This document shows positions 42,619 to 53,000 of a stretch of DNA of 64,000 bases, in pieces. Position 1 is the first letter of the stretch, and each line of letters starts with the position of its first letter. The position numbers were made by a program, and so were the translations under genes. The notes below the pieces were generated by a model. That model was not told the origin of the DNA, searched no databases, and saw only the letters and a list, made by a program, of their open reading frames with translations. Origin of the DNA: Fagopyrum homotropicum (taxonomy: Eukaryota > Streptophyta > Magnoliopsida > Caryophyllales > Polygonaceae); NCBI GenBank assembly GCA_033239125.1, contig BSWB01000003.1, forward strand, positions 137,305,820 to 137,369,819. Direction: 5' to 3'.

Positions 42619-43018
42619 TCGTCTATCAACCCCCATACTTATTTGCAACTGAGTTACTTTTTACCATTTGATGTGAAATGTTTGAGGTGCACAATTCTTG
42701 TCGGCGATTAGACATATAAGAGGAAAAAAGAAAGAAATAAAATACAAGAAAAATTATGTGACGGGGCTAAAGTGGTAACTTGAAACATATAAAATGCATA
42801 ATACAAGAATATAAATTATAATTAATGACTTTTAAAATTTCTAACACTTAAGATCATTATCATAATTTACAATGAAAAAGATCCCAAAAACAAAATTCGT
42901 TAAAATCCATTTTCCTTTTTCTCCTTCTATATCTATTTTTTCTATTCACGTTTTACCACCCTAACTTTTCACTATTTCAGTTATTGTCCTTCTCCCCCTA
43001 AATCTTCCTTGAACATAA

Positions 43019-44800
43019 TGTAACACCCCAAATCCGCGGGACTCGGGGCGCTACGGGTTGGAACCTCACAATGGGTCCTAACTTGACAACAATTTCACCG
43101 GATCTTGCAACAAGGCACAAATAAAGGCCAAAACCAAAATACATTTTTATGCAATGAAAGGAAACCCGAAAGAAACAACAAAAGACTTCAGCCGATATGC
43201 AACACCAAGGGCCAAATGCCACCACACGATATACAATATACATGAATAATATACAAACTCGACTCTAACCAAAAACCCACTCCTAAAATGTACGGAACCC
43301 CGGCTGCCCACTCTTCCGGATCTCTCGGCCGCATTCCTAACATGCAAAGCAATCTACAACAATCGGTATAAAAACCGTTAGCTAATATTCGAAGCATTAG
43401 AATCAAGGTGAAAGGCACAAACACAAGTAAATCAACATAACACACAAAGTACACCAAATCACACAAGTCCGGTTTATTATCTTTTTATTATTAAGTCGTA
43501 TCCCGTTCTAATTCAACTTCTTTTGTGACACGAGAATCTCCCGAAACTCGCCTCGGTCCCCACTTACCGCATGGAACGGTACGGATGCCTCCGACCGTCT
43601 AACCACACGGGCTAGTCGCCAAGAACCTCCTAGCTCTACGCAAGAGCTAGGCAGTGATGTCACCGCCCGTTATCATACACTTGGGCCAAATAATATAAAG
43701 GTCGGTGGTCCTATTTCCGGTTTAGTTGTTATAAACAATAAAGAATAAACACACACCACCAAGCACACATCAATTCTAATACAAGCAATACGAGCTAAGT
43801 AAGTCCGGAGACTTACCTCGTCACCACACTCAACTCACAACACTCTCGCTTCCTTAGGGAGGAAGCCCATAACCTGCTCACAAGAAGATAACTATATCAA
43901 CAACAACCCACTCACAATATAAGTCTTAGACTTCTATACAAATGATCAACGCAAGACCATTTGACTCTCAATTCTAGGACCGCATCCTAGAATCCCTCAT
44001 GCTCACATCACACTCAACAAAAGCTAGAAGTCCTAAGACTTCTAAACCCTCGGATCTCGCAAGATCATAACTCACAACGCAACTAGGATAAGCCAAACTT
44101 AAACTCCATAATCCCACAAGATCATACAACCCCACCTCGAGCCTCAAAACGTTCACAAGATCAAACATATAACTTAAAGTCTTATAACAACCTCACAAGA
44201 TAACCAACACCTCAAGCTTAGAATCAACATCAATCCATCAAACAATATCAAATCCTCGAAACTCACCTAAGGTTCAAAGTCACTACTTGACATTAACTCT
44301 AAGTTATGCTAGATCCAACCTAGCATGGTACTAATACTAAACATAACTAAATCGAGGGAAAAGAATACTCACATGACGTCAAAAGATGGAAATCGATCAA
44401 CAAATGTCGACTTGGACTTGTTAGGTCTTTATCGGGACGTTTCCGAACCTAAAACCAAAACTATACAAATTTATCTTATATGCTAAATTTGAATGGAAGA
44501 TTTAACGTATATAAATTTAAGGAAAACTCGCTTTCAAAACGAAGGTTAATACCCACAATAAAAATCTTTGCCATAAACCGAGATTAATCCAACAAAGCCA
44601 TAATATGTAGTATATATAAATATAAGAATATCCCCTTAATTGAAACCCGAGTTTAAAATCGTCAAATACATTTTTAGGGCAAAGATGAACAAATGCATAA
44701 ACTTGGGTCATATTCCGAAAATGTAAATAAGGGCCATAATATGTAATTTTCAGCAAAGGATATAAATGCAAGATTCCAAAATGTGGGTAAAATATGTAAT
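43019..44800 (-). repeat. Chromovirus LTR fragment F
   Basis: It starts TGTAACACCCCAAATCCGCG, with the same landmarks as the C 5' LTR: GGATCTTGCAACAAG, GTGACACGAG, CAGTGATGTCAC, GGGCC and a GAGCTAAGTAAGTCC block near 43791. The sequence is more diverged than between B and C. It is interrupted at 44800 by element G, so the rest probably lies right of the window. Frames inside it resemble no protein. Confidence 0.8.
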
Positions 44801-45150
44801 TGTTCGGTCCAAACGGTGTGTGCAAGCTTTAAATTTATAACCCTAGACGTAAGCTTAATTAAAACAAGGATGCGAACCCGCAGTGTACGGGTCAATCGTA
44901 GTAAAAAGTAAGGAATTCCAGGGGTCGATCACAGGGACTTAGTGAAACAAAGTCCAATTACGGTATGCTTATGTGAATACTAACCACAAAAGGTAATCAA
45001 AACAATCAAAGATGATATAGAAGTCAATAAAGGAAATATGCAATTCTAGGGATTAAAGCATCTAGTTATGGTTCCAACTCAAGATCTAAAGATAAGCGGA
45101 CAAAGCTGAGATTTTTGCATGGGGAAGGTGTTACTAAAGTGGAATAGATC

Positions 45151-45409
45151 ACCGGGTAAGTCTCACTACTCTCTAATCCTAAACCATAACTCCTATTACC
45201 GGGTAAGTCTCAAGGAATCAAGATAAAGAACTATAACCTCAAACTAACACACCATCTAAGGGAATAGAATCAACCTTTACCGGGTAAGTCTCAGGCTAAC
45301 TCACAAAGATGGGATGAAAGCACACTCAAACCCCAATAAAGGATAAACCTTTATTACCTACACTTATGATCTTAGGTAAACAAACTAAGGAATTACCGGG
45401 TAAGTCTCA
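45151..45409 (-). repeat. Four exact copies of ACCGGGTAAGTCTCA (G LTR)
   Basis: Copies start at 45151, 45198, 45279 and 45395, matching the spacing in E. Conservation of all four copies between diverged LTRs suggests selection or a recent shared origin. Confidence 0.9.
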
Positions 45410-45996
45410 TCCTAAGCTTGCATTGAACCAGGAAAGGTGTAATAAGAATAGGATTTGGCAAACTCTAACACTTAACTCTCAGTTTCGAATCAGATAAGTC
45501 ACATCGGTCAGGCAAATTCCACCCCGGCCGAGATGTTCATCGACTGAGCGAGATGCTTAGGGTTAAGGTTAAAGACTCGAACTTTCAGGGTCCTGCTGTG
45601 ATTAAGATTATTCTATCATTGTTTTTCCCACAACCTTCAGCCAATCACCCTAGAATCACACAAGGAAATTAGCCACTCATCATCATGAAAGCAATGATCA
45701 AATATATGGGAAGAAGGTGAATATTTGAACGAGAAGAATTTAATGAAAAGACTTCAATAACTGAATCAAATATCACAACAAAAGCGTTCCTTGGATAGAA
45801 ATCCAACAAGGCAAGACAACAAGGAAGGGAATCTAAGATAATCTTACAAAAACCCTTCAAAAAGCTATAAAAGCTACAATCTTCCTTCTTCAACCTTCAA
45901 AAAGGTTCTTCAAATCTTCCAACTGGAGTATGGCTGCTGCGTGTATGAACTCTGATCGGTGGTATAGCATCCTCTGAATTTGTGGGAAATCCGACC

Positions 45997-46006
45997 CTTT
46001 TTATAG
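45997..46006 (-). promoter_or_regulatory. TATA box of G 3' LTR
   Basis: CTATAAAAAG on the minus strand, aligned with the E box at 3061-3070. Confidence 0.55.
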
Positions 46007-46957
46007 GAAAATAACTCTCCAAAGATAAGATATCTTAGAAAGATCTCTTCCCATAAAAATAGGTAAAATATATGATCTAGCATATCTTCTTCCTTCCAGG
46101 AGCCAAGCCCAAAAATATAAGATCTCTTTCCAAAGATAAAAGATCTCAGCCAAGAATAAAATATTCTCGCCGCGTCCCAGGTGTTTGCTCCTTTTCGATG
46201 CAAAACGTGCCATTTTACCTACGATTACAACAAAACTAGGTGTAGACCTCGATTCCCGCAAAGGTAGATGAAATGGTAATATAATCACATAATATACATA
46301 CAAACATGCAGATTATTGAAGATAAAACGTCCAAACAAACCCCAAAATATAGACTATAATTCATGCTATCAAAATACCCCATACTTAGCCCTTGCTTGTC
46401 CCCAAGCAAGTTCCGCATATAAAAGACAAGATAGAATGGATTAATAGTCATGAAAATCAATGAAAAGTCTTTCAAAACATTTTTATAGTGTGCAACAATC
46501 ATAGATTACCCTAAGAGAATACTTCATGGAATTTAAAATCAAAACATGATCAAAACATTTTATAAATATAAGCAAGTTGTTCATCTTTGCATAAAATCAT
46601 AGAATGCATAATAAGTCATAATTATCGAAATTAATCATGTATAATCCGGTTTAAACCGCTAAGTCAATCAACAAGCTCGAGGTCTCAAGGGCTTCCCAAA
46701 AGAAAGGTCAAGAAACGTGTAGGGTAGGGATGTATGTAAGGTAATGTGGTGCTAGAATCCGGGAAAAGGATATACTTCACTTTCACTTCGACTTGCAACA
46801 TCTTCCACCAATAAGCTTTGCTTATTTCACACTTTTTCTTTTTACTTTACTTTTTGGGATGCATGGACAGAGGTGCACAATAACCGAAGCCTAGGAAATC
46901 AGCAATCATCAATCTCTTGAGATGCATCAAACCCTTGATGCACATACCATGACCCGT

Positions 46958-47054
46958 TAGGAATATCGCTCAATCCGACTTTGGCAAGACACAAACACCC
47001 GGCTATGTGAATGGTGCCGAGTTACTCATCATCATGATTGACTTCCCCAAACCT
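46958..47054 (-). other. 97-nt invariant non-coding block (G copy)
   Basis: It differs from the A copy at one base and from the H copy at one base, although G belongs to the other family. Confidence 0.85.
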
Positions 47055-47462
47055 GTTATTACTTTCTAACACTTTCACTTCCAGCCAACTTCTCAAATTT
47101 AACTTCACTTGCTTTCACCACTTCGCTTGCTTCCAAATTCCCGGATAGGTAAAGGGAGGCAAAATGTATATGAGAGGCTAAGCATAATTAAGAAGAAGAA
47201 GAGAGAAGAATGAATTGCCTTGGTCTTTCCAAGAAGAAAGTGAGAGAACTTATCTTGCGGTGTCAACCTTCAAATTCAACATAATTTGGATAAAAACAAA
47301 GTATTAAACATGCCAATAATTTCAAACAAAGCATTTAGCAACTTAAACATATTATAAAACCTTTCAAACACATAAAGATTTCAAAACCAGTCAGTAAACA
47401 AAGTTTTCACTGAGATCATATCCAGATAAGGAGCACAAAAATCGTTTCGAAAACTCTCAGTT

Positions 47463-47530
47463 AGCCCACCTCGGTCGAGGTGTTCTAGGTCAACCGAGGT
47501 GAAGTACCTCGTTCGGCCAGAACTGTCCCG
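47463..47530 (-). repeat. CACCTCGGTCGAGGTG cluster in the G 3' region
   Basis: A complete CACCTCGGTCGAGGTG lies at 47467-47482, followed by CAACCGAGGTG, TACCTCGTTCGG and CCGGTCGAGGTC. No equivalent cluster was found in the 3' region of A or H. Confidence 0.85.
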
Positions 47531-47812
47531 GTCGAGGTCAATTATTTTTTTTAAAATTTTCAGTTTTGACGTTTTTCTCAATTAAATAACCTGTATGTAT
47601 GCATGCAATCTCAGATAAACACATAGAAGCAAAAGTGAAGCATAAATATCCGGTAATGTAGAGTCATACAACACATAAGTCAAATACATCAATAAACACC
47701 CCATACTTAGGACACACTGTCCCAGTGGGTCAAAATAAGTCTAAGGAAATAAAATACTCACCGGACATAAAGCTGAACTGCATAATAAATAAGAAAGAAA
47801 ATCCTGCAGCTC

Positions 47813-48166
47813 TCAATAGTCGCGATCCGGTGGTGGTGGTGGTGGCACATACGGATACTGGGACGGATCGAATGGGTAGCCCATTACGTGCTCAAACTGA
47901 ATCTGGGCCATCATGTGCTGATAATGCTGCCTCTCCTGCATCTCACGGATATCCAATGACAAAGCGGCATATGAATCAATAACCTGATCTGTCAGATCGT
48001 CGATCCCACTGTGAGCCTCTGAATCTCTGTATCGGCGTGTCCTACGCCTAGCAGGTCTCACTGGAGAAGTAGCAGGTGCCGGCTCAGTATCCTTATCATC
48101 CAGATCTATAACTGGTACGCTAGTCCCTACAGTATCTGTCCCTGTATCCATCGGGACTCCACCATC
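47813..48166 (-). pseudogene. ORF1 of element G, C-terminal part
   Basis: This is the end of the G ORF1 protein, cut from the rest by H. It contains an acidic/basic segment (DLDDKDTEPAPATSP, RPARRRTRRYRD), a helical stretch (LSLDIREMQERQHYQHMMAQ) and a Pro-rich end (VPPPPPPDRDY). This layout mirrors the C-terminus of the A and H ORF1 proteins, but the sequence is very different. The frame is in phase with the N-terminal part at 61475-62489 when H is disregarded, so ORF1 was read through this point before H arrived. Confidence 0.8.
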
Positions 48167-48465
48167 TCTGTTGTTAGCATGAAATATTGTGATATTCTAG
48201 GCACGTTTTCTAAGTGTATTTGATTCATATTGATAGTCTTTGATTTAGCATTGTTGCATTTGTGAGCTAGTTTGCCTATATTGTCGATATGGATGTCTAC
48301 ACTAGCTTTATGTCGATTATAGGTGATTGAGAGCCATTTCCGAACGGAATCGAGCAAAGATGAGTTGATTGAGTATGTCCATGGATTGAGGGCATTCTTA
48401 GGAGCAAAATGAGTGTCAACCTATGGAATGCACGAAGCTAGGGAAGAATCACGTTCTTGCCCTAA

Positions 48466-48672
48466 ACCACGCTCTAAAATACGGCCGTACTACAAACCAC
48501 GTTCAGTTCCACGGCCGTGGAACCCTGCAGGAGAAGCGTGATTCATTCCAAAAGCTTTTACGGTCGTGGAATCCATGGTTCAAACCGTGTTGATTCCCAC
48601 GCTCTAAATTACGGTCGTGGAACCTTCCACGACCGTGATCTTGATGATCTTTTTCGCCACATTTTGAAGCCA
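48466..48672 (+). repeat. U3 cluster of CCACGGCCGTGG motifs (H 5' LTR)
   Basis: A perfect TTCCACGGCCGTGGAA lies at 48507-48522, with many half-sites (AAATACGGCCGT, ACGGTCGTGG, CCACGACCGTGA). The cluster stops about 45 bases before the TATA box. Confidence 0.9.
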
Positions 48673-48714
48673 CGATCTTTTGAAGATTGGGCCGGGCCGA
48701 TATTTTATCTTGCC

Positions 48715-48724
48715 CTATAAAAAG
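48715..48724 (+). promoter_or_regulatory. TATA box of H 5' LTR (main promoter)
   Basis: CTATAAAAAG follows the palindrome cluster and a GGGCCGGGCCGATATTTTAT stretch also found in A. The 3' LTR copy is at 60256-60265. Confidence 0.65.
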
Positions 48725-49933
48725 ACGGACGAAGAGAGATTCCGTCATCCCCGCTTAGACGCATTTTTGCGACCTCGCTTTAGGCTTACGCTTGCACCTT
48801 CACTTGGAGATTTTGCGACATTGCAAAAGACGTACTTGCACTCATCTTTGGAGTTGCCCTAATCTCGCACTTTTGGTGGAGATTGCTGTGGAGATTTCCG
48901 GATTGACGGAAGATCGGAGTTTTTGGAAGATTGTTGCAAGAAGACTTCTCTTCTTATTTAGGTTTGATTTAGAGGACGGATTGACACCCCGTTCTTCCTT
49001 CTTTCCTAAGATTGTGTTTGTTTGCTCTATTCTGAATCCATTGACGATATTCATTCTTGATTGTGACTTTGAGATTGGTTTGAAGTTTATTGGAAGTTTT
49101 CGGAAGTTTTCATATTTCAATCTTTAATTCTTTGAATTTGATATCATAATGATGATTGTTGGCTAAAAACCCTTAACAATTCTAAGGTGAAGGGTTGATA
49201 GTTGTGGCTTAGATGATGATAGATCGATCGTAAACAGATTAGACCCTGAGAGTTAGAGAGAATCGTCGACGAACCCTAAATCACGGTTTGTTCTTGAGTT
49301 CCACGACCGTGGAATCCAAGATCCACCCGTAATTTCCCTTAAGTTTACGAACCTGCTTTTACTTTAATCCAAAGTTAAAGAATTGCTTTAACTTAGTCTT
49401 GGCTTGCCTTTTCTAGGTGGTAGTGAAGCCTCAACAACCTCTACCTCGATTGTGAGTGTCACAACCGTAATCGGTTAAGTTAGTCTTGATCCTTGGATTA
49501 CAAGTTTGGGTATTTTACATTAATTCTTGCCTTTAGAATCCTTCTATATTGAAGCCTCAACAACCTGTATAGAGAGAGTCTTATAGGTGAGTCACATAAG
49601 GTTTTTGGAACTTCACCGTACGATTACCTTACATTAGCATACCTTTGCATATCTCAACTCTGTCTTTATATCTTTAAGTATATCTTGAATCGATTGCCAC
49701 AGCTGGATACTTGGATCTTTAGGATTGTTGTTTTCCCAATAATTTGCAAAGCTCTTACATTTACCCGCTTGATAATCCGAAATCGAATTTGTTTCCCCCC
49801 AAATCCCTGTGTTCGATACTCTAGAATACTTGCTAATCTACGCCGATCCGTACACTGCGGGTTCGCTTGCTTTTATTCTAGTTTTATAAATTTAAAGCTT
49901 GATTGCACGCACGCTAAGTGGCGAACAAGTTTT

Positions 49934-49951
49934 TGGCGCCGTTGCCGGGGA
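49934..49951 (+). other. Primer binding site of H (tRNA-Asp)
   Basis: TGGCGCCGTTGCCGGGGA lies 6 bases after the LTR and matches the complement of the plant tRNA-Asp 3' end (recalled) over 18 bases. Confidence 0.92.
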
Positions 49952-50028
49952 TTTGGTTTAGACCGAATTCGGTAGCCGGTTGTCAAGCTTGGGAGCTTGC
50001 TCTCGTTATTTGATATCTTTTTGAGTGC

Positions 50029-53000
50029 ATGCGCAGGTCTAGGAACACCGAAGACCTCTTACCTCTTGATCAAGAGCTTGAGAGGACTTTAAGGCAAAAG
50101 CGCAAGGAAAAGAAGATGGCTGAAGAACACGAACGTGATCTTCAAGCGGACTTGGCGGAGAAGGAAGCTCAACTCCAATGGAATGAGAACATCCGCCGGG
50201 ATGAGATGGATCGTCATCAATCTCAAGTTAACAATCTGCAGGATATGATTTTCCAAATGAGGATAGAACTAAGCGACCTTAAGAATAAGGGAAGCAAGAA
50301 ATCCTCAAGGAGAGGATCAAGATCAAGAAGAAGAAGCCATTCATCCGCTGATGATAGTGATTCTTCCATGCCACCGTTAGAAGAGATTGATCCCACGATC
50401 AATGTGAATCATTTCCATCCACGGGGAGCTGCTAATCGTCGTGTTCCACCTAGGAACGCGAGGATCGAACGTGTAGATAATGAGCCAAGAACTCTTGGCT
50501 AAAGGATGGATCCAACACAACAACCGCGCCGTTTGGGCGTGAATTTTGAAGCTGATGATGTGCAAGGGTTTAGCTTCAACCCTCAAGTCATTACTCTTGT
50601 TCACCAAAACCAATTTGGCGGGACAAGCGTTGAATCTCCACACCAACACTTGCAAAACTTCGAGTGTATGATGGAGACAATGAGACCGAAGAGTGCTACT
50701 ACCAACAACTATAAGCTCAAGCCTTTCTTCTTCTCCTTGAAGGGGAAAGCGTTGTCTTGGTACCAAGCTCTTCCTAGTGGGAAACTAGACACGTGGGAAG
50801 ACCTTTCCGCGGAGTTCCTCACCAAATTCTTTCCGCCATCCAAAACGGCGGAACTTAGAGGTAAGATCAATGCATTTTCCATGAGACCTAACGAAAGTTT
50901 GTTTCAATCATGGGAAAGGTTTCAGGACTTGTTATTGGATTGCCCTCATCATGGCATATCCAAGCTTGCATTGCTGGAGATCTACTATAAGGGGCTGGAT
51001 GCGGGGACGCAATTCAACCTCCAATCCCTCTCATGTGGGACATTCATGGACATGAGAGATGATGACGCTTGGGACTTCATTGAGAAGCAAGCAAGGGTCA
51101 TAGAGAAGTATTCCCATCGGAAAGTGGAGGGAAATCGTGTGGAGCAAGGAGCGAAGCTCACACATGAAGCTCAAAATCAGATTTTCTCCCTCAACAATGA
51201 GATCAAAGAGTTGAAGGAGGCTATCAAGACCAACTTTCCAAAGCAACAAGGCAAGGATGTTGGATATTTGGGCAACAACAATGGCGGTGATAACACAAAC
51301 CGCAACAACAACAACAATGACCGGAACAACAACCGGAATAACAATTGGAATGGAAACAACAACAACCGGAACAACAATTGGAACAACAATAGGGGTTCAA
51401 ACAACAACAATTGGCGCTCCAATCAACAAAATTCCGGTAACTCTTATCCTTCCAATTCTAATTCACTAACTCCACCTTCCTCTTCCTCTACTCCTTTGAA
51501 AAGCCAGGGGCAATCATCTAATGGAGGAAACACTTCAGGGAAGGAGAAGCCCGATCCCATGTTGGAAACGATTTTGGGAAAGCTACAAGGGTTGGAGAAC
51601 CGCATCATTAAGGTTGATGATCAAATTTCTAAGGTTGATAAAGCTCAAAAGGTTTTAGAAAACCAAATGTTCAGCCATGCGGAGGAAGTTCCTAGGAATC
51701 AAGGGAAGCTTCCAGGAAAGACGGAGGACAACCCTAAGGGAAGGGTAATGGCAATCACAACTAGGAGCGGAGTGACTACCACCGATCCGCAGCCTAAGTT
51801 TGTTGAAGTCCCCGTAGAGAAAGACAAAGAGAAGGGGAAGGAGAAGGAAGATGTCTACGTTCCTCCTCCAGCTTACAAACCTCCCCTACCATTCCCTCAA
51901 TCTAGAGCGAGAGCGCGCCTAGATAAATAGTTTGGTAAGTTCATAGAACTCATGAGCAAGTTGCATATTAACATACCCTTTATCGATGCTATTGTAGGTA
52001 TGCCAGCTTATGGCAAGTTCTTGAAGGAACTCCTCTCTAACAAGAGGAAGCTAGAAGACTTCAGAGAGGTTAAGATGAGTTCGGATTCTTCGGATCTCAT
52101 CAAGACCATGAAGGAGAAAATGCCCCCAAAGCTAAAGAATCCGGGGTCATTTTGCATTCCCATAGGAGTGGGAGATGTCACATACGATGCGTTATGTGAC
52201 TTGGGAGCAAGTGTGAGCATCATACCACTTGCATTATGCAGGAAAATCGGTTTAGGCGACCCTAAACCGGTAAAGATGACGTTGTACATGGCGGATCGAT
52301 CCATCACTCGCCCCGTCGGTATTGTAGAAGACGTCCCGGTCAAGCTCGGTAAATTCTTTGTTCCCATTGATTTTGTCGTGCTTGATATTCCTGCAGATAG
52401 TCCGGTCCCGATCATACTCGGAAGACCGTTTCTTGCAACTTCCGGCTGTATAGTCGATTGCAAGAATGGTAGACTCGCTTTTGACATAGGAGAAGAGAAA
52501 GTAGAGTTCGTTCTTTCCACTCTAGTAAAGGAGCCAATCTTTGATGAGGATATATTCGATATCCAAGACGAAGAAGGTTTGTCTAGGGAAGAGGTAAGTG
52601 CGATTCTCTTTAACGATCCTTTACAAAAAGTCATTACTATGAGTCTAACAGATGTAGGGGAAGAAGAAGAGTGCAATGAGGCAATTGAAGCCTTAGAAGC
52701 ACAAGACGAGATGCATGAAGTGGAGTTTAAAAAACTCCACGATGAGGCATAAAACGTGAGAATCCACGGCCACACACTATATTCCACGGCCGTGGATTTC
52801 ACAACCAAAACCGTGTCCCACTCCAGGGGGTTATACGGTCGTGGAGAAGACATGACAACCGTATTTCCTTTCCACGCCCTAAACCACGGCCGTGGAGGAC
52901 AAGAGGAACCCGTAATTTTGGGCGTGGAAAGGAGTGATCGAGACACTTCTTCAACTTCTTCTAATTCTTCTCCCACACAATCATCACCCTTAGAAACTTC

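Larger units (their letters stand above)
40930..43018. other. AT-rich intergenic DNA with minisatellite and foldback element
   Basis: An AT microsatellite lies at 41147-41174. Degenerate repeats built on ATTATGTAATATGTATTTA recur around 41370-41840. They are followed by a CGGGT-rich minisatellite and a foldback element, and then about 400 bases with nothing recognisable up to 43018. Confidence 0.6.
44801..46371 (-). repeat. 3' LTR of element G
   Basis: A 1,571-bp LTR from TGTTCGGTCC to ATGCTATCA. It aligns with the E LTR but lacks about 230 bases that include the U3 motif cluster. It keeps four exact ACCGGGTAAGTCTCA copies (45151-45409), a leader motif site (45500-45560) and a TATA box (45997-46006, minus strand). 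Confidence 0.92.
46372..47812 (-). other. 3' non-coding region of element G
   Basis: It holds the LTR-adjacent tract (AAGTATGGGGTATTT, minus strand, about 46372-46386), the invariant block (46958-47054), a motif cluster at 47463-47530 and a second polypurine-like site (47698-47709). No protein is encoded. Confidence 0.8.
48172..49927 (+). repeat. 5' LTR of element H
   Basis: It starts TGTTAGCATG and ends GTGGCGAACA. The U3 palindrome cluster is at 48466-48672, the TATA box at 48715-48724 and the leader motif at about 49282-49335. Confidence 0.96.

Noticed and set aside
52008..52976. 322-codon minus-strand frame in element H, with a counterpart at 21641-22441 in A
   Set aside because: It lies fully opposite the protease region of gag-pol. 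Its length follows from the codon bias of the sense strand, and no known domain is seen.
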